From the NCBI GenBank assembly GCA_910592005.1, contig CAJVPP010000072.1, forward strand, positions 1-52,763: 52,763 nt of DNA, given 5' to 3'. Origin of the DNA: Funneliformis mosseae. Lineage: Eukaryota; Glomeromycota; Glomeromycetes; Glomerales; Glomeraceae. The notes below the pieces were generated by a model, which saw only the letters and a program-made list of their open reading frames with translations, searched no databases and was not told the DNA's origin. Positions 33,324 to 45,158 of this stretch are shown here, in pieces. Numbering within the stretch: position 1 is the first letter of the stretch; every line of letters starts with the position of its first letter. The translations under genes and the position numbers were made by a program.

Positions 33324-35824
33324 TCGCATTTCAAACTTACCATCTATAACAAGAATCAATTAGCAATGCCTGCATTGGACAGGGTCCTGGTTGAACTCTT
33401 TGCAAAAACCAAAAGACCAGGATCGGGGTTTGATATGTTTCGGGCTCGGCGCAAGCCAAGCTTATGCAGGCCGCTAAATGGGTTAATTTTATTGACAAAA
33501 TTTAAATGAACGCTTGATATCATTAAAAATGTAATACCTTTTTTTATTTTTTTTTGAAAACAATAAAGAAAACAATGTTTGTTCTATAGACAGGTTAATT
33601 GGAAGGGGGTTATATTTTGTTATTGTTAAAAAAATCCAACAAAAAAGGTTTCCAGGAGTATAAAGACAATTGATTATGTACGATTCTGAAACGGTTGATC
33701 ATACCAGTTTTTAATAATTATTGTACGATAGTGGAAATTCAAAATACTGTTGTATTCAGTTATAAACAATTCTTAATGTAAGCAAAAGGTTTTTATTGAG
33801 TAAAATGGAATAAATGTTGACGCTAAATTTATTAATAATATCAAATTAATCAGTTTTGCCTCAACATCGGCGCTCTATACTTTCGCAATGTCAATAAATA
33901 AATGCCAATTAAAACTGCGCAATTACGAAAAATTGTATAACAAAAATCGGAAATTAAAAAATAAATTATAAATATAAAATGTTAAAACGGCGAAAGCGAA
34001 AATATCGCGAAGGGTATGTATGCAAATACAAGAAGGGCGAGCTCTTATTTATAAAAAATAATTATTAGGATAGCCTGGCATCCTGCCAACCTCCTAACAA
34101 CCTGGCACCGTGACAATCTGACAAAATGATCTTCAAGGGACTAACTACAATTTTATGGCGTTTTTGGACGAAAATATATTCAATGTAACAATACTATATA
34201 CGATTCTGTTCTATTCCTATAATAGAAACTTTATAATAGTGACAATATTTTACTCAATAAATGTTTATTAAAAAATATATTCTAATATGTAGTTACAGGT
34301 CATTCTACAACTTTAATTATTATTATATTTATTATTTATATTAGGATTTATATTAGGACTAGTTAAGACTGAAATTTCGAAATTGTGCTGATGCACTAGA
34401 TTAATATGTAATAAATGTTCCTAAAAGTCATGTGATTGCTTATTTTAAAGACATTGCCTAATATTGGGTGATCTTTTTAATCACACAGACAGAATGAAAC
34501 CACCATTTATTCGTTTTATTAATAGTAAATATCAGTTAAATATTTACAGTCAAAGTAACGTCACTTTTACCGCTTGCTGAATAAACCTATATCTGTTAAG
34601 ATTTTGAGAAATTTTGTGTTCCATTAAAAAAATTCGACTCATTTATTTTTGTCTTCCAAACTTATATTAATCTATTGTTTTATAGATTGAGAACTTTGCC
34701 AAGATAGAATATGATTGATGAATAAATAATTACACTTGCTTGATTATCTTCATTTATAAAATATAAAGTAAAATTTATATTGTGTTAGAGACAACCAACT
34801 TTTAAATATATATCTTCATATATTATTATAACCAATTATGGAAGTTTTGTGCACAAACACGTACAGAACAGAAAGAACAGAAAGGCATTTATAAATAGAT
34901 AGATAGAATAGATTAATACTGTATTTCACAATTTTTAAATTTAATTACTCCCTCGTGCCTAGTATACATGATATCAATTCTAAAGCAATAGTTAGAAACC
35001 AATAATGAACGTCGCACATCAATGTTTTTCTTATTGTGATCATTATCCGCTATGAGGTCCGAGAGAGTTACCTTCATCATGTAGGCAGCCATATGCACAT
35101 TATAAAATGAAGATTTATGAGCTTCTTTCTTTTTTCTTTAAATATTTGTCCTGCATCCAAAAATTTTTCAAGTACTGTTAATAATTTATGTTACAAAGCG
35201 ATAAGATTTTATCTTAAAATTTTCGGGTGTAACGAAGGAACTTTCTAAACTGTGCAAGGTGATACAAAATAACTGTCGTTCGCCGCATGGTAATTTATCA
35301 AGATCTGACTTAAGTAATTAAAAAACTTGGGCGGACCTCAAAATATCCATTCCTTCTTTAAAGAATGTACAAATGAAATATTGCAAAGTGTCGTTATTTT
35401 TTTTTTTATTCATCGAAATAGCTAAATTTCTTATAAAATCAATTTTTGATGTATCATCCAGTTACCTTATCCAAAAAGGCAATAACCTACATGAACCTGT
35501 TCGATGGTTGGTTACAAGACAATTCGTTTGTGAGATTTGTTACACATTAATGCATTAAAAACAAGAATGAATTTAGTCATTCTAATTATTTATTAAGTAA
35601 TGTCAAAATTTTTTGTTGCACTTTGCATATCACATATGTAAATAAATTAGCCTTTAAAAACATACGACAATCAGAGTGTATGAATTAAAATAAAAATTTG
35701 TGATTTCTTTTGAAATTATTTATTTAATATGATGTTTATAAAACATTGCTTTTGAACATATTATATAATTCCTTGAAATTACATTTTGTTTGAATAGAGA
35801 ATCTAAACACTGTGCAATAAAAGC
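33324..35824. other. Long intergenic region, nothing firm
   Basis: No coding frame supported. A short imperfect palindrome around TGGCATCCTGCCA sits near 34083. A stretch at 34170-34235 with CTATAATAGAAACTTTATAA could be an old pogo-type end, but this is too weak to annotate as one. Confidence 0.45.
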
Positions 35825-37023
35825 TTAAAGTTTTTGCGCGTAAAAACGTTTATAAACGATACTTGACTTGAATTCCTCGATTTCCATGAAGTAAGCTTCG
35901 AACATTTTATCATATTCTTGTCTAGTGCAATTAATTACTTTAATCATCATTGCCGAACTAGCTTCAGAGGACATTCTAAGATAAATATTCATCTAAATTT
36001 TTTTTTTTTTTAAAAAAATTTACATAAAGATATTATAACAAATAAAAAATAATTGTAATTATCAAATCAAAATCACATACCAATTCACCAAAATTGCCGC
36101 CCCATTTACCAGTAGCAATAATTCGGTTTTCTATTTTAACTTCGCCGAAACATTTTGTATAATCCATAATACCTTTCAATTTGTCTGCGATGTCGAAACA
36201 TAAACCATTTGCTTCATAATATCGAAAAACTAAATTACAAAATGAGATAAAAATCAGTTATATTTATTATTAAAATTGATTTTGGGCTTTAGCAAATTCC
36301 TTACATTTTTCGTGAGTTTTTTTTGCATGAGGTCCTGAATTATGCAATAAAGGTCCCATTTCCATGAATTCCGCATAACCAGAAGGTTTCAAAACTCTAG
36401 CAATTTCTTTGTAAAAAAAAAAAAATCAGAATTTCATTCATACTACGTCCCTAAAATATGTATTATATACCTTTTATCACTAGTAACCATTGCTTTTCAG
36501 AGAAAGCAGCGTAAAGCAATTTTTGATGTACAAAATCGAAAGTGTTTGATGGGAAGGGGAGTCCTCCATCGAGCACGTTGCATTCGATAAATCCGGCGTT
36601 CTGTGGTTTGTCGTCCGTCGGAAAAATTGGAGACATGTCTATCCCAACAAATGTACTTTTTGGATAGTTTTCCGCGTTTTCGAGAACCCAGCGTCCTGCT
36701 CCGCATCTAATATAAATAGTTAAATTTTTATTTCGTTGAATAAATTCTTAAAAATGAATATAAACTTACCCAACGTCTAATACAGAAATTCCATCTCTTA
36801 ATTTATTATGTACCGGAGAAGAAAAATTATTACCAAATGCGTTTTTTAATAAAATATGTGATAATTCTAATCTACCGATTTCTATTTCATCATTTGGTAA
36901 TGCATAGTTTGAAGTAGTATTATGAAAACGTCTATTATTGATGATTCTAAATTTATCAAGAATATCATCATAATCTTCAATGGATTGCATTGATATGTTA
37001 TAATAATTTTTGTTTGTGCTCAT
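35825..37023 (-). CDS. SAM-dependent class I methyltransferase, five exons
   Basis: Exons on the minus strand: 36770-37023, 36471-36706, 36305-36406, 36081-36229, 35825-35992. They sum to 909 bp, a 302-aa protein with stop TAA at 35825-35827. Introns of 63, 64, 75 and 88 bp all have GT-AG ends (first donor GTAAGTTTA). The Rossmann motif I, SVLDVGCGAGRWVLENAE, is split by the first intron between the two Gly of GCG. Motif II is TFVGIDMSPIFP; then FIECNVLDGGLPFPSNTFDF (adenine/acidic loop and motif IV), EIARVLKPSGYAEFMEMGPL, and a C-terminal FEAYFMEIEEFKSS with the end KRFYAQKL. It fits the Methyltransf_25/11 style with an unknown substrate. Start ATG 37021-37023 (MSTNKNYYNISMQ). Confidence 0.88.
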
Positions 37024-38051
37024 GTTTTTTTTATATTAGCTAAAGGATTAAAAATTCTTTGCGGTAAAGTCTTCAAAATAATATTTGGTAATTATTATTC
37101 AAATATTTTTTTGAACGTGGTTGAAAACCGTTCCTTAAAAACGATTGATGTTGTTACACCATACTGAACGTATAATAAATAATTTATAATCTTTTATAAT
37201 GTTTGTCTTACACGTTTATAAAGAAAAGTATATTGAAAGAACTTGTCATGTTGTCATTGTCAGAGATTTCAAACTACAGTTAAATAATCAATGCAGGGGA
37301 AATACGTTTTTTGTATATATTAATCATTTCAAGATTTATTGGAAGCCTTTACTTTTTTTAAATAATAAAATACAATAAAATAATAAAAATTACTTTGTTT
37401 TTAACTCTTACGCGACCGGGATCGCTTATTTAACTGGTTTACTATTTCTTTGTAAACTATAAATTGACCTTTATCTGTAAATATCTTAGATCACTAATTA
37501 TTTTTAGTACACGTTATTGGTGAGGGGAGATCTTCTTGTGTCATACACATTACAGCATAAATACAATATTTTATTGTAATTTAGCCCATTTCATATATTT
37601 CATATTTAATTTCGATATCATGTTACTTACACAGTTTTGTAATTTTCTTCAAGTTATATCTTCTTTGCTACATATATGAATCTGTGTCGGCGATATTGGA
37701 ATTGAAATATTGTAAAGACAATTGAAACAAAAAAAAAAGTCTCTACCGAGAAATTAAAGTTCGATTTTTTATTACACCAGATAATTCGATATAACGATGA
37801 TAATATATAGAGGGAGATAAAGTATTAAATTTTTTTTTCAATGAATCAGGTATCCAAGATATGCATTGTTTTACTTTTTCTTATTTCCTGAGAAAGGGTC
37901 CATCCATACATGATCTAGAAAGGGTCGTTTTGCTGCGTAACTCGTAACTGAATGACAAAATGAATGGGTGATTTGATAATTTTGTAACACGTGTTATTTT
38001 GACTCGGTTTATTTATTTGTTTTATTTTTTTCCTATTTTAGATTCAGCAAT
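37024..38051. other. Intergenic, AT-rich
   Basis: No gene seen. A stretch at 37785-37812 (AATTCGATATAACGATGATA) recalls pogo-type termini but has no partner that I can identify. Confidence 0.45.
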
Positions 38052-38206
38052 TTTTGTAAGTCACCGGACGGCCGATTATTAGAATTTTTTGAAAAAATCA
38101 TTCCCGAGGATAACGTTTTTACCCGTATGTGGATTAATTTTCCGAATCCTTATAAAAGTTCTCGGAAAATTCTCGAATATTATCGGCTGCTCCATGACTT
38201 TTGAAA
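38052..38206. mobile_element. 139-bp MITE (38060-38198) with near-perfect 8-bp target duplication
   Basis: Inverted ends: GTCACCGGACGGCCGATTAT on the left; GTCATGGAGCAGCCGATAAT as the reverse complement of the right, followed by TTCGAGAATTTTCCGAG and related words. Flanks are TTTTGTAA (38052-38059) and TTTTGAAA (38199-38206), 7 of 8 identical. It is non-coding. Between its end and 38976 I see no gene. Confidence 0.8.
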
Positions 38207-38976
38207 TTATTTTTTTACCTTTTATCAATATCAAATTTTACCGATTTTTAATAATATAATTTCAAACTTTAGATTTTATTGAGCAACCTATTACTCTTCA
38301 ATTTAACTTGATAATATTATAAATATTATACTTCTTACAAAACTAATTATTATTCACATATAAAATTCTATATCTTTAATTACTGACATTAAGAATAGTA
38401 GGTTATTCACGGGTTATCAGGTCACATGTCGATCAGTTGATCGACATAATTTTATATGCTATTTTTGACTTTGGGTATAATACAACTGTGCGACATTTGA
38501 ATTTCTGTCTCACATAAATCGTTCTCAAAAAACATTTTTGTAAGTTTTAAAAGTTAAACGGTTCGATAGTTTTAAGAAGATCTCTTCAAACATATTGTCT
38601 ATGTAAAAGTATTATAAACAATTTTAATATGAAAAATATATTGAACTGGCTTAAGGTTTGTAATTTTATTGTAAAAAGCTTTTTCTTTATTATTTAAGAA
38701 ATATAATACTAAAATAAAAAAATTTCTATTATCCCTTAGATTGTAGAGGTTCGCAGGCAAATTTGCTTGCTTATTTACTATAAATTCACTTCTGATTTAC
38801 TTTTATTGAAAATTAAAATTTTTTAAAAAATTAATTTTATAAATATGTATTATATATTATACAGTTCGAATCACCTATACTCTACAATAGTCCAAAATTT
38901 ATAAAGCAATAATGTCACAAATCACATGATGTTACACAATATTTTAACCAATCGAATCATTGTATTTTTATATAAA

Positions 38977-41083
38977 TCAAATTTCAACTTTATTTAATTC
39001 TTCTAAAATATTATCAGGAACACGCCTATGAGATTTATATTTTTTTACAGCATATTCTACTAATTTTCCTCCAATTCCTTTACAATAAATATCTATATAT
39101 CACCATGTTTTTCTTGCAAATTTCCTAATTATAATTAAATTAATAGAATCTAAACCTAAAGGAACTGTTTTTTATAACCTGCCCAAGAGTAATCACAATT
39201 TTCATGTGTAAATTTTTTTGTAGCTCTCCAATACATTTCAATAAAATTTAACTCACAATGAAACTTAGGATAAAAGATACATTTGTGACCTGCTTTTGAA
39301 ATAATTTCATATAATGCACCTTTCTGAGCTATAAAATCTGATTCTAAAGATATAATTTGTCTTACACAACAATCAATCTGATTAGAATCTTTATTTTCTG
39401 CTTTACATAACTAACAATCTGCCTTTAAACCATCCTTCCATTTTCCTCTTTCTAAAAGTATTTATTTCATTCCCTTAGGTTTTCTACATAATTTTTCATT
39501 AAAATAATCATTTGGAAAACACATATCTTGATAATTATTTTCTTCCCAAGTTGTACGTCGCATTACTGGTTACTTTTCACCTGAAAAAAGATTCATTTTG
39601 CTTGCTATAAAAGTATCTGGTAAAAATGCAGCATGATTTGAACTGTTATCAAATGCAAATATAGCAATACAATTAAGAAACAATACTTCAAAGATTGAAA
39701 TTGCTTTTGATTTTACTTGTTCTAATAAATGATTCATTATCCAATAATCTTCTTGATTTTTTCTAGGAATTAAATAAACACATAATTCCTTCGGAACATC
39801 AGGATAATTTTCAATTGCTTGAGTATCTAATTTAAGCCATCCATATGCTTTTGTTAAAAATTCACTTATTATAATTGATCGACCATTTCCTTTTTTTCTC
39901 AATGGTAATTCACCTGTTTTTGCCTACACACCACGTTTACCATCATTTGAATAAAAAATACATTCATCATGTGTTACCAAAATATGTTCTTTTTCATCAT
40001 TCTTAAGATTTGGTAGAATTCTCTCCATTGTTTCTCCATCATAATTTGCTATATATGATTCATATTTAGCAATTTCTTCTAAAAAATTTTTTCGATATTC
40101 CACTATATCATCTCTTTCATGCTCATCAAAATATACCCCTTATTTTTGTTATTGATAAAAAAAACTCAACATATTTAACCATCTTCTTGCTGTAGAATTA
40201 GAAATAGTTTTTTGTTTAGTAATTCCAGTTTCTGGTAAAAAAGTTTGTTCAACAAACTCTTTAAATTTTATTAGTGTTGTGTGTCCTCTCTGACTTCAAA
40301 TCCAAATTTGACATTTTTCTGATATGTCTTCATCATCAATCAATCGGATGATTTTTTGATGTTTACCTTGAAAAGTTGGTAAAAGTTGAGCATTTTGAAG
40401 CTAATATTTTGCCCAAACTCTAATACATCATGCTTTATATGGATGACAATCTATAAAACTAATTCTGCAACTTCTGTACTAGCTTTTATTAATCCTTTTT
40501 CATCTTTTTTAACTCGTTTTAACATTTTAATATTGCTCTTTTTTTATTGTATTCAATTACTGACATTTTATGTTGATTTATCTTTAGTTCTTCTTTTAAA
40601 TTTTTAACTTTAATTTCAATTTCTTTAAAGTTCCATACATATTCATCATCTATAAAAATTTTTCATTATCTGTTTCACCTTCAACTATTTCTTTATTTTT
40701 TAAGCTAAAAAAACTAGTTAATTTTGATGTGTTTTTTGCAGCCTTAGTCCATTTTCCACTTGGTCCATAATTATCATAAAATGTAGATTTTTTAGTTGAT
40801 CCTGTTAAATATAATCTGTGTGTTTTTTTTCTAAATAAGCATCTTTTTTCCATACTAATTCTAAATTCAAAAGCCTTTTATAATTAGTTTCTGCTAACTT
40901 TAAATCGATATTCTCTTCCCATCCACTATCATTATAATTACCCTAATTTTTAACTTTTAAATCTTCAGCACCTTCAGTTTCTTCCTTAAAATTTGTTTCA
41001 TCCTGAATTTTAGCAATAAAAGTACCATCAGTAACATGAGATTTTGTTAAAGCAATGCAACATTTTTTTGATGAACAACCCAT
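38977..41083 (-). pseudogene. DDE superfamily endonuclease (transposase), decayed
   Basis: Start ATG 41081-41083 (MGCSSKKCCIALTKSHVTDG) and stop TGA at 38977-38979. Blocks in order: a short N-terminus; LAETNYKRLLNLELVWKKDA; KKSTFYDNYGPSGKWTKAAK and LTSFF in the next frame; a helical region (KMSVIEYNKKRAILKCL); then the DDE core, LVTHDECIFYSNDGKRGV (first Asp), MRKKGNGRSIIISEF, IAIFAFDNSSNHAAFLPD (second Asp) and YPKFHCELNFIEMYWRATKK (Glu). The C-terminus reads LVEYAVKKYKSHRRVPDNIL. Unlike the integrase and the Tc1 relic, the D-D-E residues are all present. A few frameshifts and stops (for example TAG after KRGV) break it. It is the only sizeable transposon in the host-gene block. Confidence 0.8.
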
Positions 41084-43289
41084 TTTTTCAAAAAGAAAAA
41101 AATGCTAATTAGATCTGAATTTATTTATCCATAAATACATAGATTATCTGTAACCTTCGTCACGGATATAAATAAAAACTTAAGTAAATCCAGATATAAT
41201 CTAAAGATAAATTTATTCAAATAATACAATTCATTAAACAAAAAAACTGCTGGTAAAACTTTCTATTACATAATTGTACATCAACTTTTGGAATTATACG
41301 TTCATTTTATTCAAACCAATTTTTGTTTTATTTGTTTTAATTTTTTAATCCATTTATTTTAGGAAAATACAACTTCCTCCTAATAGTCTTCTAGTTGTAG
41401 TATCGTTATAAAGTCTTTTTAGTTACAATATCTCTGCATGAAATAATAATCACATGTTTGATAAATATTAATAAAAAAAACTCTTTAACTAATAATGTGA
41501 AAAAAAGGTTTCAAAGAAACCTGAGTAAATATCAAAAAAAAATATTGCTTGAAAGTAATGAAAGCTTTAATGGAAAAGCCAATTACAAAACATTAAAATT
41601 TCTTTATAGTATAATAAAATAAGAGGAAATGATACGAAAAATTACAAATTATACGAATGTTATATAAATATCCGTGGATATGCATATATCTCGTTGATTA
41701 TCATAATGAAAGTGTTTCACAATATTTTACGTGATTATGTTAATTTTAGTCAGAATAATAAAATCTCGGCTAATTCTGGCCAAAATTGAAGTTCTGAATA
41801 CTTGAATTTAATAATAAAATAACCTGTTTTTAAACTCTTATAATTATTGATGAATTTATTTTCGGAAAAAATTATGCCACAAAAATTGTTCTTATATCTC
41901 AAAGTTTCATATTTGTAGTTTATATTTTTTGTAATACTTAAACTTTAAGAATTATAAAGTTTCAAAATTAAGTAAGATTTATGTAGAATATAAGTGACGT
42001 GAACTGTAACTATTATTAGTATTTATCTTGTTGATGATAAAAATTAATTGAATTCTAATTGTTTACAAAATTATTTTATTATAATTATCTGCTTTAATCA
42101 GATTCTAAAGCTATCCTATTTATACTAAATTCACTTATATAAATAAATAAAATACTAATTGATTACAAATAATAACTGATTAATAATGTAAAATGATTAG
42201 TAATATAAAAGAAATTTCCGGTGACTTCTGAATTTTTTTGTGTAATCTTTATTTATTTTATTTTTTTATCTTTACTGTTTTCGTTATCTAACATAACATA
42301 GTTAATATATTTTCTGATCACATGTATCATGTTATGTCAGCTGATCTTTTGAATTAATATCTTCCTATTATACTATTAAAAATTAACTGTAATTTACTAT
42401 GTTATCTAATAGCAATAATATGCACTTGAAAGATTAAAACATTCTTGAAAATACTTTAGAAAGATTAGAAGTATAATTCTCTAATAAATTCATTTAGATT
42501 AGAAGCTTTTAATTAAATTTTATAATATTGAAAGCATAAAATGTATATAAGTGTCTAATAGGATATTTTTTTCAATGAAAAGTAAAATAAAAAACATCAA
42601 TACAAAACCAAATTTCTTAGCAATAAAAAGGCACAGAAGGAGACTAACATATAATTGATTATTTAAAAATCAAATGATTATAAATGTTTAATAATAAGCA
42701 AATATCTTATTAATAATGTAATAATTACAGATTCCTATCAACACAAATTATATCAAAATGCATTTATAAATACATAACTTATAATAAAAATAATTATAAT
42801 TAAGTTATTTATTTATGCTATTACCTATCAAATAATCTAATTTAAACCATTTATAATTAAATAACATAATTATATTATTTAGTTATAAATAGCTTAATCT
42901 TAAAATTATAATTAAATAACAAAAATAATATAATAAAAGATTACTATATTGATTTTAATTAGAATAATAACAAGTAAATTAAAATGATTTTTTAAACTCT
43001 AAAAATAATAATTCAATTTATTTTTTCAAATGATCTTTACATTTTAGATATAAATAATTTATATTATTATCTGATTTAAGTTACAATATTACCATATTTA
43101 TTTATATTTAATCACATTGTATTACAATTTTGCTTATACCAATTTTGTACAAAAATATTGATACATTCCCGTAATAGTAAAACTTTTTCAATAGATCATA
43201 CGCGTAAGAACCTTTTTTTGTAAAAAAAATAAACAAAAAAAACCATAATTTTTTGAAGTTTGTTTTCTCGTTGTATAAGTATTGGTCTA
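41084..43289. other. AT-rich intergenic region upstream of the HP1-like gene
   Basis: No coding frame supported over 2.2 kb; many ATTA/TAAT runs. It probably holds the promoter of the HP1-like gene, but no specific element stands out. Confidence 0.5.
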
Positions 43290-44731
43290 ATGGCAGCACT
43301 AGCATCGACTAGTTTTGAATTCAATATGGTAGTCACTGAAGTAACCGAAGATAATACTTCGGATATTAGTGAAGAGATTGATGAATTAGCAGGAGATCTT
43401 GAACCTACTACGGGAGTTGATACTATGAAGAATGACATACCAAATAATGATAAGTTAATTCCTTATAATGATGATAATAGCACGAATAACGAAACGGAAA
43501 AAAAAGGGAGAGAAGATGATATTTACGAAATCGAAAAAATAGTTGATCATCGAACGTATAGGGTATTGCTATCCATCCCTTTTTTTCAGAGTCATAATTA
43601 AAGAAATTATTAAGAAATAAATTCTTCACAATAATCAATTAACTTTTTTTTATTATTTTTTTTTTGAGAATAGGGATCAATACAATATATGATCAAGTGG
43701 AAAGGTATGTGAATGGCTTAATTTATATAAATTTTGTAAAGTTCAATATATGTTTCTCTTGAAAATTAATTTGATATAACTATTTAATATAGGATATTCT
43801 GACAAACATAATTCTTGGGTGTCAAAAGAGCACGTGTATATATTTTTTTTTATTAATTTATTTCCATGAAATTTATTTAGGTTTGTTTTAAAAAATATCT
43901 CGTCCTTTTTTTTTTTTTTTTATATAAAAATTTAATTTTTATAGATTTGCGGAAAAAAAGGAAAGTGAATATTGGAATAATAAAGAAATCGAAGCAAAAG
44001 AAAAAATAAAGTCATTAGCAGATAGACATAATATTAATACTAAGAAATTGAAAAGACAAAAGTCCAATAGAATTAAAAAAAGTCAAGATAAACATACCAG
44101 ACAAAAGAAAAGTTTTGTTGAGTTAAAATCATCGAAATCTAATGATAACTTGTTGAATAATAATGGTAATCACAATGATAAAGGTGGTCATATGAATGAT
44201 CTTATATCTTCAACTACTCCATTACGATCTTCCGAAGTTACAGAAGTTGAAAAAGATGAAGCAAGTGATAATTTTGATGATGGATTATTTGAAAAAGAAG
44301 ATATATTTAAAGAAGAAGAAGAATATGATGATGATGATTATGATAACTTTACGCCTGCCGCTATAGCTGGAAGTTGGGAACCTTTTGTTACAGACGTTGC
44401 TACTATCCAACAAGATCCATATACGGGAACATTAATAGTTTTTCTGAATTGGTTTGCATTTAAGATTAAATTAAAGAATATTTTTTTTTTAAAAAAAATA
44501 AAAATAACTAATTTTTCCTTATACATAATAGGAAGAATGGACACCGTACATCACACACTAATAAAGTAACTAATGTTAAATGTCCACAAAAAGTATGGCT
44601 TTAAATCTTTCTAAACGAGTATATGTTTTGAGATTCTGTTAAAACCCGTAAGTAATATTAATCTTACTTTTCTATTATAGATGTTAGAATTTTATCAACG
44701 GCACGTACAATTCGTTCATCAACAGCATTAG
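43290..44731 (+). CDS. HP1-type heterochromatin protein: chromodomain plus chromoshadow domain
   Basis: Six exons: 43290-43562, 43674-43704, 43793-43835, 43945-44451, 44532-44592, 44681-44731; total 966 bp, 321 aa, stop TAG. The start ATG 43290 is the first in frame (MAALASTSFEFNMVV). The chromodomain, residues about 77-125, is built from three exons: DIYEIEKIVDHRTYR, GSIQYMIKWKG, YSDKHNSWVSKEHV, then FAEKKESEYW. Its Tyr (IYEI), Trp (KWKG) and Tyr (KGYS) fit the methyl-lysine aromatic cage. A long acidic/basic hinge follows. The chromoshadow domain, about 255-318, reads AAIAGSWEPFVTDVATIQQD, GTLIVFLNWKNGHRTSHTNK, VKCPQK and MLEFYQRHVQFVHQQH. Such proteins bind H3K9-methylated nucleosomes and dimerise. 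One donor (GTTTGC after exon 4) is weak, but phase and homology demand it. Convergent with the next gene. Confidence 0.88.
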
Positions 44732-45158
44732 GATTGATTATCAGATAATTTAGCAAGCTAATTTAGGGGAATCGGGAACAAAGATGACGCATAAATAGTG
44801 AATATCCTCATGAAATAATTATATCATTATATGATGATATTAGTTAGTAATAATAAAACAGTTAATTAATTATTGTCAATTTCTTTTAATCAGCATTCGG
44901 TCTTTTTGAATATGAAAAATATAAAAATTCTTATATAAATGTTAGCAAAGATTTTTTGGTTTTTAAAAAAAAATTGTCACTTGAACAAAGTTGATATTGG
45001 TAGTGAACAATAAATATATATAATTAAATAATTTTAATAATAATAACAATTATAATATACAATATGCAATTTAGTCATTTTAATTATTTTAAAATTGAAA
45101 TAACTGACTTGACCTAAAATCATCACTTTTAATTTCAACTCTAATTCTTAATGCGTCA
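44732..45158. other. Intergenic between convergent genes
   Basis: About 430 bp, AT-rich, holding the 3' ends of the HP1-like and 7TM genes. No other feature seen. Confidence 0.5.

Noticed and set aside
33127..33509. Small ORFs around the poly-T/poly-A tract
   Set aside because: Frames are created by homopolymers and the MITE; no protein features.
34170..34235. Pogo-type terminal repeat
   Set aside because: Words such as CTATAATAGAAAC are suggestive, but no matching opposite end or TA-flanked terminus was found.
37785..37812. Second pogo-like terminus (GATATAACG words)
   Set aside because: Isolated; no inverted partner and no CAGTC start.
43196..43638. Minus-strand ORFs over the HP1-like exon 1
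   Set aside because: The plus strand gives a phase-consistent chromodomain gene; the minus frames have no domain.
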